This document shows, one piece after another, positions 1 to 8,557 of a stretch of DNA of 64,000 nt. How positions within the stretch are numbered: the first letter of the stretch is position 1; each line of letters opens with the position of its first letter. The notes under the pieces are model-generated. The model was not told the DNA's origin and ran no database searches. It saw nothing but the letters and a program-made list of their open reading frames with translations. A program made the translations under genes and the position numbers. Source of the stretch: JABDCD01 sp964469525 (GTDB lineage Bacteria > Pseudomonadota > Alphaproteobacteria > Rickettsiales > SXRF01); contig CAYXYU010000003.1 in NCBI GenBank assembly GCA_964469525.1, positions 62,001 to 126,000 on the forward strand. The letters run 5' to 3'.

Positions 1-1590
1 ATTTTCCAGAGCGCCGCCGATGCACTGCGCAACCCGCCAGGGGTTGGCAACGCCGGTGACAATGTATTCCAATACACCACCACTACCGTCACCGCCAGCG
101 ACGGCTCGACTGCCAGCAACTACCTGACGGTCACCAGCACGCCCGGCGCCGCCAAGCAGGCCTATACGGTAGGGCATATCACATCGATCGCTACGGCGGC
201 GACGCAGGTGGCGGGCTCCTTCACCATCGCCGATGCGGATTCGATTATCGTCTCGGCGAGCCCCATCGGCGGCACCGCCAACCAGTTCAATGTCGGCACC
301 ATCACTTTCAACGGCGAGGACATCACCTTCGAGGAAGGCGACACGCTGAACGAAGTGGCCGCCAAGTTCAATGCCGTTTCCGATGAAACCGGGGTAGCTG
401 CTACGATCATCCAGGTGGCCGACGGCGAATTCCAGCTGTTCTTCTCGGCGACCGAAACCGGCACCGACGCCAATTTTGACCTCACTACCGCCACCGACCC
501 GAGCGGCGTGCTGACCGGTGCCAGCGTGGATGCGGCGGTGGCCGGCACCAACGCGGTATTCCAGCTCAACGGCCTCACCATTACCCGCCAGAGCAATACG
601 GTGGATGACGTGATCGACGGCCTCACCTTCAACCTGCTGCAGCCATTCGATACCGGGATGACAGCGGCCTCGCTGACGGTGAATGTCGTGGCCGACACGA
701 CGACGGTGCAAAACTCGATCGTCACCTTCGTGCAGGCTTATAACGCGCTTAAAACCTTTGAAGCCGAGCAGACCGAGCTCAATGCCGACGGCACCAATGC
801 CGCGACGGCGCTGCTCATCAACAACCAGGCTTTTCTCAATATTATGGCCGACATTAAACTGCGCGTGACTTCGGCGGTGGAAGGCATTGCCTCCGGCCCG
901 ACCAGCCTGTCCGATGTTGGCATTACCTTTACCACCCAGCCGTCCGACGGCGAACTGCCGGCGGTCGAGAATATCCTTACCATCAACGATGCCGAGCTGA
1001 CGGCGGCGCTGGCCGGTGATTTCGAAGGCGTCAATGCGCTGTTCGGCTTCACACTTGATTCCGACAATCCGAATATTACGGTTTTCTCCTCGACCAATGC
1101 GCTGGGCGTGTCGGAATTCACCCTCGATCTTGACACTACCCCCGGTTCCGAGCTGTTCGAAGCTACTTACGATTTAGGCGCGGGCCCGGTCACAGTCGAA
1201 CTGGAATTCACCTCGCTCGGCTCCGCCGGCTATAGCCTCTCCGGTCCGGCCGGTTCGGCGCTTGAGGGGCTTGTATTGATTTACGGCAGCACCACGTCGG
1301 CCACCGGTGTCAGCGTCACCGCCACCAACGGCCTGGCCGCCATGTCGTATAATACGGTGGACACGGCCTTGGAGTTGAATACCGGGACGCTGTCCATCGA
1401 GATGGAGGCTTTCGAGGATGAAAATACGCGCCTTGAGGAAGAGATCGTCCGTCTCGAAGAGCAGGTGGCGATGTATCAGGAACAATTGCTGATCAGGTTC
1501 GCCGCGCTGGAGGCAACGATATCCAGCGTCAACACGCTGCTGGCCAGCCTGGAGGCGCAGCAGAACGCGGCCATCGCGGCGGCGGGCTGA
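1..1590 (+). CDS. fliD: Flagellar hook-associated protein 2 (filament cap) FliD, 5' end outside window
   Basis: The reading frame is open from base 1, so only the last ~529 residues are present. FliD forms the cap at the tip of the growing flagellum and directs flagellin folding. The visible part is Thr/Ala/Asp-rich and beta-rich, as in the central domains of FliD. It contains FQLNGLTITRQSNTVDD and a later segment TVQNSIVTFVQAYNALKTF, which match the FliD_C region. The last ~60 residues form an acidic heptad-like coiled coil (LEEEIVRLEEQ), the expected D0 helix. The stop overlaps the fliS start (TGATG), and that fliD-fliS order supports the call. The missing N-terminus prevents a length comparison. 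Confidence 0.88.
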   Translation: MFQSAADALRNPPGVGNAGDNVFQYTTTTVTASDGSTASNYLTVTSTPGAAKQAYTVGHITSIATAATQVAGSFTIADADSIIVSASPIGGTANQFNVGTITFNGEDITFEEGDTLNEVAAKFNAVSDETGVAATIIQVADGEFQLFFSATETGTDANFDLTTATDPSGVLTGASVDAAVAGTNAVFQLNGLTITRQSNTVDDVIDGLTFNLLQPFDTGMTAASLTVNVVADTTTVQNSIVTFVQAYNALKTFEAEQTELNADGTNAATALLINNQAFLNIMADIKLRVTSAVEGIASGPTSLSDVGITFTTQPSDGELPAVENILTINDAELTAALAGDFEGVNALFGFTLDSDNPNITVFSSTNALGVSEFTLDLDTTPGSELFEATYDLGAGPVTVELEFTSLGSAGYSLSGPAGSALEGLVLIYGSTTSATGVSVTATNGLAAMSYNTVDTALELNTGTLSIEMEAFEDENTRLEEEIVRLEEQVAMYQEQLLIRFAALEATISSVNTLLASLEAQQNAAIAAAG

Positions 1591-2045
1591 TGAACGCGCA
1601 GCACCAGAAATATCAGGCCTATGTCAACGCCACCCAGACGGTGGCGAAAACCAAGCAGGTCGTCATGCTTTATGACGGTGCCATCCGCTCCATGCAGCGC
1701 GCCCGCGAAGCTATTCTTGAGAAACGCATTGAGGACCGCTACCACGCGCTGACCAACGCGCGCGACATCGTGCTGGGCCTGCAGGGCTGCCTCGATTTTG
1801 AAAACGGCGGCGACATCGCCAGGGTGCTCTACAGCTATTACGCCACCATCGAAGGCGGCATCTATGCCATCCACCGCAACAGCACGCCGGAAGCCTGCGA
1901 CGAGGTGATTGCCGAACTGAAGAAGATGCGCGACGTGTGGCATGAAATCGATCAGAATACGGGGGGCGAAGCGCACCATACGGCAGCACCGGCAACGAAG
2001 CCCGGTGAACCGCCCAAACCGGAGAATATTTCCCTGTCTGCCTAG
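1590..2045 (+). CDS. fliS: Flagellin export chaperone FliS
   Basis: Cytoplasmic chaperone that binds the C-terminus of flagellin and prevents premature polymerisation. The product is 151 residues. It has the FliS pattern: an N-terminal YQAYVNATQTVAKTKQVVML stretch followed by helices ending near residue 120. A Pro/Lys-rich tail of about 25 residues (AAPATKPGEPPKP) makes it slightly longer than typical FliS proteins. The start ATG overlaps the fliD stop by one base, which implies translational coupling. No separate promoter is needed. The 3' end is followed by about 125 bases and then a sigma-54 promoter for the next unit. Confidence 0.9.
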   Translation: MNAQHQKYQAYVNATQTVAKTKQVVMLYDGAIRSMQRAREAILEKRIEDRYHALTNARDIVLGLQGCLDFENGGDIARVLYSYYATIEGGIYAIHRNSTPEACDEVIAELKKMRDVWHEIDQNTGGEAHHTAAPATKPGEPPKPENISLSA

Positions 2046-2170
2046 GATTCATTATTCAGCCCGGCAGTTTTTTCCTTTCCTGCAATTTCAAAGACCTGCC
2101 GTTCCTTACCGGCCTGCCCCATAAGCCAGGCAGTATAAATAATATTTATTAATTCCAGTAATTTGACCGC

Positions 2171-2187
2171 TTGGCACGTCCTTTGCT
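2171..2187 (+). promoter_or_regulatory. Sigma-54 (RpoN) -24/-12 promoter for the fliK-flgD-flgE unit
   Basis: TTGGCACGTCCTTTGCT fits the consensus TGGCACG-N4-TTGCW at every conserved base. TGGCACG is at 2172-2178 and TTGCT at 2183-2187. Taking the GC at 2185-2186 as -13/-12 puts transcription start at about 2198. This is downstream of the TTG at 2197 and upstream of an SD-led ATG at 2221. Class II/III flagellar genes of many alphaproteobacteria use RpoN, so the position before hook genes is coherent. The enhancer-binding activator is not visible in this window. Confidence 0.88.
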
Positions 2188-2210
2188 GCATATGCATTGG
2201 ATAACTATGC

Positions 2211-2215
2211 AAAGG
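2211..2215 (+). promoter_or_regulatory. Ribosome binding site deciding the fliK start
   Basis: AAAGG five bases before ATG 2221, inside the leader produced by the sigma-54 promoter. Together these rule out the TTG at 2197, which would lie at or before the transcription start. Confidence 0.75.
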
Positions 2216-2220
2216 TCGTT

Positions 2221-4026
2221 ATGACGACGGTGACTGTAGCAACACTAGGCCTGCCCGAGGTGGTGAATGTCATTCCCGGCCGGGGTGTGGAGCTGGATGC
2301 GGCGGAAAGCTTTCTGGCGCTGCTGAATGCCGGCGCGCCGAAGCCGGAGAAGGAGCGCGGATCCGAGCCGCCGGCCGCCCCGATCGATGTGCCGTTGCCG
2401 GAACTCATTCCCCCGCCACGGCGTGAAGCGGGCGGTGTCCATGGCGAACCGGAAACGCGGACGCTGGCGGAGGATATCCTGCCGCCGGTGGAGCAAGCAG
2501 CGCCACCAGCAAAGGAAAATGCGTCTCGCCGTGCCGAATCCAATGAACATGCTCCCGCCAAAGCCTCGCCTCATACGGAGTCCCCGCCTGATGAACCGGC
2601 GGTGAACGGAAGCGATCACTCTGCTGCGACTGCCGATGCCGGTGACGCAACGGACGTGGCGCAGGGCATCCGGCGGCTGCGCGCCCGCCTGCAGCAGCAG
2701 CTTGCCCATCTCAATCAGCTGCTGCAGTCGATCATCCAGGCACTGAGCGGGCAGGCGGTTGCTGATGCAGCATTGCCGGAGGACGTCCATGCGGCATTGC
2801 AGGCACTGCATGCCGGGCAGGCCATTCCGGAGGGCGCTGAAACCACCGAACTCGCATTGTTGAAAGATATTCAGTCCATTCTGCAGCAGCTGCAGGCGCT
2901 GCAGGCATTCGGCGCGCCAGTGCCGAAAACGCCCACCGACATTCTGATTGCTGTCCCGGCACAAGATTTGATGAAAGCCGATTATCAGCTGCCCCCGCAA
3001 CTGATCGATCCGGCGCAGGCGCAGGCGCTACTGGATGCGCTCGATGCCGGTATCGCAAAATTGTCGCAGCTTCTCGCAAAAAGCCCGGCTGCGGATAGTT
3101 TGGCAACCAATCCGTCCTTTGCGCCGCTCGGTGCTTTGATTAAGCAAGCCATTGCCGATCTGCGGGCGGAACTGCAGCAGTTGCAGGAAGAAAACCAGGC
3201 GCTGATCCTGCGCCTGCAGGAGAGTCTGCAGATAAGGCTTCCGCAAGGCTCTCCGGTGCTGCAGGACTTGCTGGCGCGTCAGGGCCTCGTGCTGCAGGAG
3301 AAAGTTGTCCCGCCAGCCGGATCTCCCCTCGCCGCGGATAAACCGGTCAACCTCCAGCCGGCGGCAATGACGGTTCCTCAGGATGCCGCTCCGTCTGGCG
3401 TTAACGCTCAGCCGCAGCAGACAGCAGCGGCGAATGCTGTGCCGATGGCCGGCGGTCAGCCTGATGTGGGCGGGCAGACCGGCGGCAACAGCCAGGGGCA
3501 GAACCAGCCCCTGCCGGCGCCGGCAACGCCCGCTTCCGCCGGTGCAGCCCAGAGTGCCGGTAATGCGGGGAGCCTGTCCTTCGCCCGCGTGATCGACCAG
3601 GCAGTCCAGCGCCCGCTGGTCGAGCAGGTCAGCTTCCATATCAAGACCGCCATCGCCGATGGCAGCAGCAAGATCACCATCCGTCTGGAGCCGGCTGAGC
3701 TGGGCAGGCTGGATATCCGGCTGACCATTGGTTCCGACGGCAAGACCGGAGTAATTATCACCGCCGACAACAAGCAGACACTCACCCTATTGCAGCAGGA
3801 ATCGCAGGGGCTGGCGCGCGCGCTGAACGATGCCGGGCTGTCCACCGACAGCGGCAACCTGAGTTTCAACCTGCGCGGCGGCGAGCAGGAATGGACGGGG
3901 GCGGAGGGCGCGCAGGCGTCGCTGACCTACCGGAACCAGCAGCCCGAGGAAGAGGACGATGCGCTGAACGTGCTGACGCGCAGCTATGTCGTCAACCTCG
4001 CCGAGGGGCTGGACATAAAGATATAG
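2221..4026 (+). CDS. fliK: Flagellar hook-length control protein, FliK-like
   Basis: Secreted molecular ruler that sets hook length and switches export specificity. The product is 601 residues from ATG 2221. The first ~450 residues are low-complexity Pro/Ala/Gln sequence with helical Gln-Leu stretches (RLRARLQQQLAHLNQLLQ, LQQLQEENQALILRLQ), as expected for the extended ruler part. Residues ~460-555 form the Flg_hook domain, with ITIRLEPAELGRLDIRLTI, then IITADNKQTLTLLQQE and LSFNLRGG. The start was chosen from the sigma-54 promoter and the AAAGG site rather than the longer TTG reading. FlgD and FlgE follow on the same strand with 9 and 27 base gaps. Confidence 0.88.
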   Translation: MTTVTVATLGLPEVVNVIPGRGVELDAAESFLALLNAGAPKPEKERGSEPPAAPIDVPLPELIPPPRREAGGVHGEPETRTLAEDILPPVEQAAPPAKENASRRAESNEHAPAKASPHTESPPDEPAVNGSDHSAATADAGDATDVAQGIRRLRARLQQQLAHLNQLLQSIIQALSGQAVADAALPEDVHAALQALHAGQAIPEGAETTELALLKDIQSILQQLQALQAFGAPVPKTPTDILIAVPAQDLMKADYQLPPQLIDPAQAQALLDALDAGIAKLSQLLAKSPAADSLATNPSFAPLGALIKQAIADLRAELQQLQEENQALILRLQESLQIRLPQGSPVLQDLLARQGLVLQEKVVPPAGSPLAADKPVNLQPAAMTVPQDAAPSGVNAQPQQTAAANAVPMAGGQPDVGGQTGGNSQGQNQPLPAPATPASAGAAQSAGNAGSLSFARVIDQAVQRPLVEQVSFHIKTAIADGSSKITIRLEPAELGRLDIRLTIGSDGKTGVIITADNKQTLTLLQQESQGLARALNDAGLSTDSGNLSFNLRGGEQEWTGAEGAQASLTYRNQQPEEEDDALNVLTRSYVVNLAEGLDIKI

Positions 4027-4035
4027 GAGGTAGCC

Positions 4036-4719
4036 ATGGCCATTGATGCAGTCGACAGAACCACCAGCGGCACCCGCACCACCGCCGAGGCGCGGCAGGG
4101 GCTGAGCACCAATTACCAGGATTTCCTTAAGCTCCTGACCACGCAGCTCAACAACCAGGATCCGACTTCGCCGATCGATACCAACGAAATCACGGCGCAG
4201 ATCGCCATGCTGAGCCAGGTCGAACAGCAGATCAACACCAACAGTAACCTGGAGCGGCTGGTATCACTGTTCTCGATGAGCCAGACCAGCGCCGCCGTTG
4301 CCTATATCGGCAAGCAGATCGACGCGGTGGGCAACCAGGGCGAGCTCAGGGGTGGCGTGGCCCAGTTTGTCTACAATCTGCCCGCCGGCGCCCAGAGCGC
4401 CACCGTGACCATCACGGACAATGCGGGGCGGGTGGTGTTCACCGGTCCCGGCACGGCGCTCGCCGGCCGCAACCAGGTGGTGTGGCAGGGCGTCAACAGC
4501 ACGACCGGCAATACCGAGCCGGACGGGGTCTACAAATTTACCGTCGCCGCCAAGGACGCAGACGGCAAGGAGATGGAAGCCACCACCTATACCACCGGCA
4601 CGGTGACGGCGGTGGACAGCCAGAACGGCACCACCAGCCTGATGTTGGGCGGCAGCCTGACCGTACCGTTTGGCGACGTATTGACTGTCTATAATCCGGG
4701 TACGAATCCGGGTGCGTAA
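4036..4719 (+). CDS. flgD: Flagellar basal-body rod modification / hook cap protein FlgD
   Basis: Scaffold that caps the growing hook and allows FlgE polymerisation. It is 227 residues, the usual size. The N-terminal FlgD signature is clear: YQDFLKLLTTQLNNQDPTSP, then an EITAQIAMLSQVEQQ stretch. It is followed by a FlgD Ig-like/tudor region (VVWQGVNSTTGNTEPDGVYK). A strong SD, AGGAGGT, lies six bases from the ATG. It sits nine bases after fliK and is probably in the same RpoN-driven transcript. Confidence 0.95.
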   Translation: MAIDAVDRTTSGTRTTAEARQGLSTNYQDFLKLLTTQLNNQDPTSPIDTNEITAQIAMLSQVEQQINTNSNLERLVSLFSMSQTSAAVAYIGKQIDAVGNQGELRGGVAQFVYNLPAGAQSATVTITDNAGRVVFTGPGTALAGRNQVVWQGVNSTTGNTEPDGVYKFTVAAKDADGKEMEATTYTTGTVTAVDSQNGTTSLMLGGSLTVPFGDVLTVYNPGTNPGA

Positions 4720-4746
4720 CGAATTTTTTAAGGAAGGAGCAGTGTT

Positions 4747-7242
4747 ATGAGTCTTTATGGAGCATTATACGCCGGCGTGGCTGGTCTGGACGCGCAAAGC
4801 AACAAGCTCGCCGTCATCTCCGACAACATCGCCAACGTCAACACGGTGGGATACAAGGCAGGCAGTGCCGTGTTCGAAACCCTGGTGACCGGCGCCAGCA
4901 ACGTCACGGCCTACTCGCCGGGCGGCGTGCTGGGAGGCAACCGCCAGCTGGTCGATTCGCAGGGTCTGCTCACCACCACCACGTCACCGACCGATATCGC
5001 CATCTCGGGTGCTGGCTTCTTTGTCGTCAACCAGACGGCCGACAGCCTCGGGCAAGTGCTCTACACCCGCGCCGGTTCCTTCACGCAGGACGCGCAGGGC
5101 AACTTCATCAACACCGCCGGCTTCTTCCTGCAGGCCTGGCCGCTCGACCGCAATGGGCTGCTGCCGGGTGAGCCGGGCAACCTGAATACACTATCCAGCG
5201 CCAACCTGAGCAGCCTGCAGACCGTCAACGTGCAGAACCTGACCGGTACCGCCGCCGCCACCACTACCGTGGCGCTCGGCGCCAATCTCAACGCCGGACA
5301 AGTGGCGTTTCAGGGAGCGTCTGATATTGTTACCATGGATTCGTTGGATACGGATAATTTCGAGATTGCGGCCAATGACATCATCGTGCCGACTTCCGTC
5401 AATAGCATCGATAAAGGCGATCAATTAACTATCTCCACTGGTTCAGGCCTGAGCTATACGTACGAGTATGGCGGCTTCACCTTCGGCCGCAACGTGACGA
5501 CGGCCGCCAACGGCGAGAGCGCCACCGCCAATTATCCGTCGGCCCCGATCGCGCTGGCGAATGATCCGCTGGCGGTGACGCTGGGCAGCAACGTTATCAC
5601 GGTGACGCATGCGATGCACGGCCTGTCCACCGGGCATGTGGTCACGTTGGCCGATGTTGCCGGGCCTGACATCGAAGGCATACCGATCGCGGAAATCAAT
5701 ACCAGCCATGTCATTACCAGGATCGATGACAACACCTATACTATCACGGTCACCACTAACGCCACCGGCACCGATGCCGCGGCAGGCGGCGCGGCGGTCA
5801 CCGAAGACCAGCGGCCTTTCGCCGGCAATATTCTGGATGCCATTACTGCATCGCAACCGTTCCTTGGCACCACGGGCACCTCCGGCTTCACCTCTGCTGG
5901 ACTGACCTTCACCATCACCACCACCGCTTCGGGAACGGCGACCTTCACTTACACTTCGACGGCGCCCAACGCCCAGCTCGGCCAGTTCAATAACCTGACC
6001 AACCTGGCCAGTGCGATCAGTAACGTGAGCGGCCTGACGGCGCGCGTGGTGAACGACCGCCTTTATGTTGGCGCCACCGATGCGTCGGCGGCGGTAACCT
6101 TCGCCAACGGCTCGACCGTCGGCACCAGCGGTCCGCCCATCCAGGCGGGCATCGACTGGGTGCGCGAGCTCGGCCTGGACAATGTAGCGGCCGGTAGCGA
6201 CCGCTTCCACTCGATGCAGTCGCTGGCCGACCTGGTCAACCTCTCCAGCGGTCTATCGGCCGTAGTGTCTAACCCGCTCGGCGCTGCCGACGTTACCATC
6301 AATGTCGAAGACCCTCTCGACACAATTAATTTCTCCGACGAAGCCAATGCGGGCAGCTTGCTTGGGCAACTAGGCTTGGCGGCGTCACTTAATGGCGGTG
6401 TCTTCGTGGCGCAGACCACCGGGGACCTCGGACCGGCCTACAGTCCGACAGATGCCACCTTAAACATGGCTTCCGGCAGTATCGCACCGCAATTCAGCCG
6501 CCCGGTCACGGTGTTCGACAGTTTGGGCACGCCCCATAACTTCAACGTCGCCTTTCTCAAAACCGGCATCAACACCTGGGCGGTGGAAATTTATGCGCAG
6601 CCGGAGACGGATGTGAATACGGCGCTCTCCGACGGCCTGCTGGTTTACGGCACCATCGTCTTCAACGGCGACGGCACGCTGCGCAGCGTCGACTCAGATC
6701 TTACTCAGGCGATCGACATCAACTGGACCAACGGCGCCACGGCAAGTGCCATCACCTTCGACTGGGGTACGGCGGGCCAGCCTTTCGGCACGCCCAACGC
6801 ACCGGTCATCGGCCTCGCCGACGGGTTAAGCCAGTTCAACAGCGGCTACAATGTCAGCTTCGTCAACCAGAACGGCGCGCCGGTCGGCCAGTTGACGGCG
6901 ATCTCGATCGACCAGGAAGGCTTCATCACCGCCAGCTACAATAACGGCGAGACGCAGCGCCTGTACAAGATCCCGCTCGCTTCCTTCAGCGACCCGAACA
7001 ATCTGCGGTCGGTGTCGGGCAACGCCTTCGCCCAGTCCAATCTGTCGGGCGTTGTCAACCTGAAGCAGGCGGGCGACAGCGGCGTCGGCACGGTATCCTC
7101 CGGCGCGCTCGAGGCATCGAACGTGGAGCTGGCGCGGCAGCTGACCGACATGATTGTCGCCCAGCGCGCCTACCAGGCCAACACCAAGGTCATCTCGACG
7201 GCCGACGAGCTGCTCAGCGCGCTCGACCAGATCCTGAGATAA
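4747..7242 (+). CDS. flgE: Flagellar hook protein FlgE
   Basis: Structural subunit of the hook that joins the basal body to the filament. The N-terminal D0 region MSLYGALYAGVAGLDAQSNK and SDNIANVNTVGYKAG is typical. The C-terminal D0 helix (NVELARQLTDMIVAQRAYQA ... ISTADELLSAL) is also typical. At 831 residues it is about twice the enterobacterial protein, the extra length being a large Thr/Ser/Ala-rich central insertion (roughly residues 180-560). Long variable hook domains are known in other bacteria and are surface exposed. A strong SD (AAGGAAGGAG) precedes the ATG. It is the last gene of the flagellar block here. Confidence 0.95.
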   Translation: MSLYGALYAGVAGLDAQSNKLAVISDNIANVNTVGYKAGSAVFETLVTGASNVTAYSPGGVLGGNRQLVDSQGLLTTTTSPTDIAISGAGFFVVNQTADSLGQVLYTRAGSFTQDAQGNFINTAGFFLQAWPLDRNGLLPGEPGNLNTLSSANLSSLQTVNVQNLTGTAAATTTVALGANLNAGQVAFQGASDIVTMDSLDTDNFEIAANDIIVPTSVNSIDKGDQLTISTGSGLSYTYEYGGFTFGRNVTTAANGESATANYPSAPIALANDPLAVTLGSNVITVTHAMHGLSTGHVVTLADVAGPDIEGIPIAEINTSHVITRIDDNTYTITVTTNATGTDAAAGGAAVTEDQRPFAGNILDAITASQPFLGTTGTSGFTSAGLTFTITTTASGTATFTYTSTAPNAQLGQFNNLTNLASAISNVSGLTARVVNDRLYVGATDASAAVTFANGSTVGTSGPPIQAGIDWVRELGLDNVAAGSDRFHSMQSLADLVNLSSGLSAVVSNPLGAADVTINVEDPLDTINFSDEANAGSLLGQLGLAASLNGGVFVAQTTGDLGPAYSPTDATLNMASGSIAPQFSRPVTVFDSLGTPHNFNVAFLKTGINTWAVEIYAQPETDVNTALSDGLLVYGTIVFNGDGTLRSVDSDLTQAIDINWTNGATASAITFDWGTAGQPFGTPNAPVIGLADGLSQFNSGYNVSFVNQNGAPVGQLTAISIDQEGFITASYNNGETQRLYKIPLASFSDPNNLRSVSGNAFAQSNLSGVVNLKQAGDSGVGTVSSGALEASNVELARQLTDMIVAQRAYQANTKVISTADELLSALDQILR

Positions 7243-7248
7243 CGGCTG

Positions 7249-7288
7249 GGAAGCCGCCGCCGGTTAGGTACTCCTGGCGGTGGCTTCC
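7249..7288 (+). terminator. Hairpin after flgE, possible terminator
   Basis: GGAAGCCGCCGCC (7249-7261) can pair with GGCGGTGGCTTCC (7276-7288), giving 13 pairs with one G-U and a 14-base loop. It begins seven bases after the flgE stop. There is no T-run after it, so it is either a 3'-end stabiliser or a Rho-assisted terminator. Confidence 0.55.
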
Positions 7289-7358
7289 TGCGGTTGGCTG
7301 AGAAATCAGGGTGCCATTAACGAATTGTTTCTAATGGTAAATTCTTTTTTTATAGAGG

Positions 7359-7390
7359 TTGACAAGGCCTCTTAAATTATCTACTACAAT
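7359..7390 (+). promoter_or_regulatory. Possible sigma-70 type promoter
   Basis: TTGACA at 7359-7364 is a perfect -35 box. The best -10 words downstream are TACTAC (17-base spacer) and TACAAT (20-base spacer, 5 of 6 bases). The surrounding 7320-7400 stretch is conspicuously A/T-rich for this genome. It would drive the small gene at 7500. Confidence 0.4.
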
Positions 7391-7499
7391 GAGTGTTCAT
7401 ATATCTAAGGCATGGCCACATATAGTGGTTCTGTCGTTTATGGGTATGTGACGATGGTTAAAATGCAGGGTTAAAATTATTTTTGCGCAAGGATCCCCG

Positions 7500-7832
7500 A
7501 TGAAAAAAATCGATCTTCCCTCCAAACGGATCACACCTGCTGCCGGTAAGAAGCCCACGGAAGCCGAACCGGAAATCACCAACATGATGCTGGATCCGCG
7601 CTACCTGCGCCAATCGTCCTCGCTGATTCAGGACGCGCTGCAGAAAGGCTTCGATGTGCTGCAGCTCGCCAATGGCGACATCGTCACCACCGGCACCAAA
7701 ACGGTCGTGTATCAGTACACCTGGGATGAGGAGAAAGGGAAGCTGATCAAGACCAAGCCGGAGATTGGCCGCAAGTCCCGCCGCGCCGCGCCGACCATCG
7801 AGGAAGAGGAAGAAGAGTCCGAAGAGGTGTAA
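7500..7832 (+). CDS. Small conserved-looking protein of unknown function
   Basis: The product is 110 residues and I do not recognise it securely; a DUF2671-like family is one possibility. It has a basic N-terminus, a predicted alpha/beta core (LIQDALQKGFDVLQLANGDI, then KTVVYQYTWDEEKGKL), and a very acidic C-terminus (EEEEEESEE). There is no signal peptide or membrane segment, so it is probably cytoplasmic. A good SD (AAGGAT) lies before the ATG, and a candidate TTGACA promoter and its own A/T-rich leader lie upstream. These, together with GC-rich codon use like the neighbours, argue that it is a real gene. It stands alone between flgE and the convergent usg gene. Confidence 0.7.
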   Translation: MKKIDLPSKRITPAAGKKPTEAEPEITNMMLDPRYLRQSSSLIQDALQKGFDVLQLANGDIVTTGTKTVVYQYTWDEEKGKLIKTKPEIGRKSRRAAPTIEEEEEESEEV

Positions 7833-7847
7833 CCTCACTGCGCGCGT

Positions 7848-8111
7848 TTAGTGCAGCTTTAGTTCCCCTTTGCAAAACACAAAGGATGATGGCACGATCA
7901 GTTTCGCGCTGGCGACTTTGACCGAATGCAGCTTGCCTTCGATTTCCTTTTCCCAGAAGGCGAGGAACTTATGCAACACGGGATATTGGGGGGCGATGTC
8001 CAGATCCTGCCAGACGAAGCTTTGCAGCAGGGCGGGATGATCAGGCAGATGGTAGAAAATTTCCGCCGTGGTGAGGCGGTAATCCCGAAGCATCAGCTGA
8101 AAATCACTCAT
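7848..8111 (-). CDS. usg: Usg family protein
   Basis: An 87-residue protein of the Usg-like family, a small alphaproteobacterial family of unknown function often found near trp genes. It shows the family sequence style throughout: DYRLTTAEIFYHLPDHP, LLQSFVWQDLDIAPQYPVLH and FLAFWEKEIEGKLHSV. The longer frame up to 8288 has no family similarity in its first 59 residues. ATG 8111 has a GGAGGT site directly upstream, so I place the start there. It converges on the gene at 7500-7832 with a 15-base gap. No trp gene is present in this window. Confidence 0.85.
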   Translation of the reverse strand: MSDFQLMLRDYRLTTAEIFYHLPDHPALLQSFVWQDLDIAPQYPVLHKFLAFWEKEIEGKLHSVKVASAKLIVPSSFVFCKGELKLH

Positions 8112-8197
8112 GCATGCACCTCCATCTCTTATTATTATAGCGTAAAAAAGTGGCCGAATCAGCAGAAATCCGCCGGCAAAACCGATCGAAAGAGGCC

Positions 8198-8214
8198 AAA
8201 AAGCCGGGCTTTTT
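8198..8214. terminator. Bidirectional terminator-like hairpin
   Basis: AAAAAGC at 8198-8204 pairs with GCTTTTT at 8208-8214 around a CGG loop. It has the A-stem-T form of a two-way intrinsic terminator. Neither flanking gene ends here (usg is transcribed away, tRNA-Lys starts at 8297), so its client is unclear. Confidence 0.35.
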
Positions 8215-8256
8215 AGGCAAATTCCGGAGGCGATACGGTCTTTTTCGCTAAACATA

Positions 8257-8285
8257 TTTACATTGCCGCCCATATGGAATATCAC
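8257..8285 (+). promoter_or_regulatory. Candidate promoter of tRNA-Lys
   Basis: TTTACA (8257-8262), a 17-base spacer and TATCAC (8280-8285) lie so that transcription would start around 8292, just before the mature tRNA 5' end at 8297. Confidence 0.4.
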
Positions 8286-8296
8286 CATCGCCTTAC

Positions 8297-8372
<76 letters not shown>

Positions 8373-8373
8373 G

Positions 8374-8398
8374 CCTTCGCAAGCGAAGCGTGCGAAGG
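8374..8398 (+). terminator. Hairpin just after tRNA-Lys
   Basis: CCTTCGCA (8374-8381) pairs perfectly with TGCGAAGG (8391-8398) and is followed by TTGTC. It starts two bases after the CCA, a usual place for a tRNA terminator or 3' processing signal. Confidence 0.5.
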
Positions 8399-8557
8399 TT
8401 GTCGCGCCGGAGCCCATCTTTGGGCGAAGACGGGTTGTTGCCTTCAGCTGTTTCCGATCGGTCAGGCATTGGCCGGGCGGCAATGTTCCTTGTCGTGCCC
8501 TTCCTGCATACGGTATAGTTAGTGCGGTGAAGGGCATTTACATGACGGGGCATTGCC

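Noticed and set aside
2197..2220. TTG-started N-terminal extension of fliK
   Set aside because: It coincides with the predicted sigma-54 transcription start and lacks an SD; ATG 2221 has AAAGG at proper distance.
8112..8288. 59-residue N-terminal extension of usg
   Set aside because: No resemblance to the Usg family, and a GGAGGT-led ATG lies at the family start.
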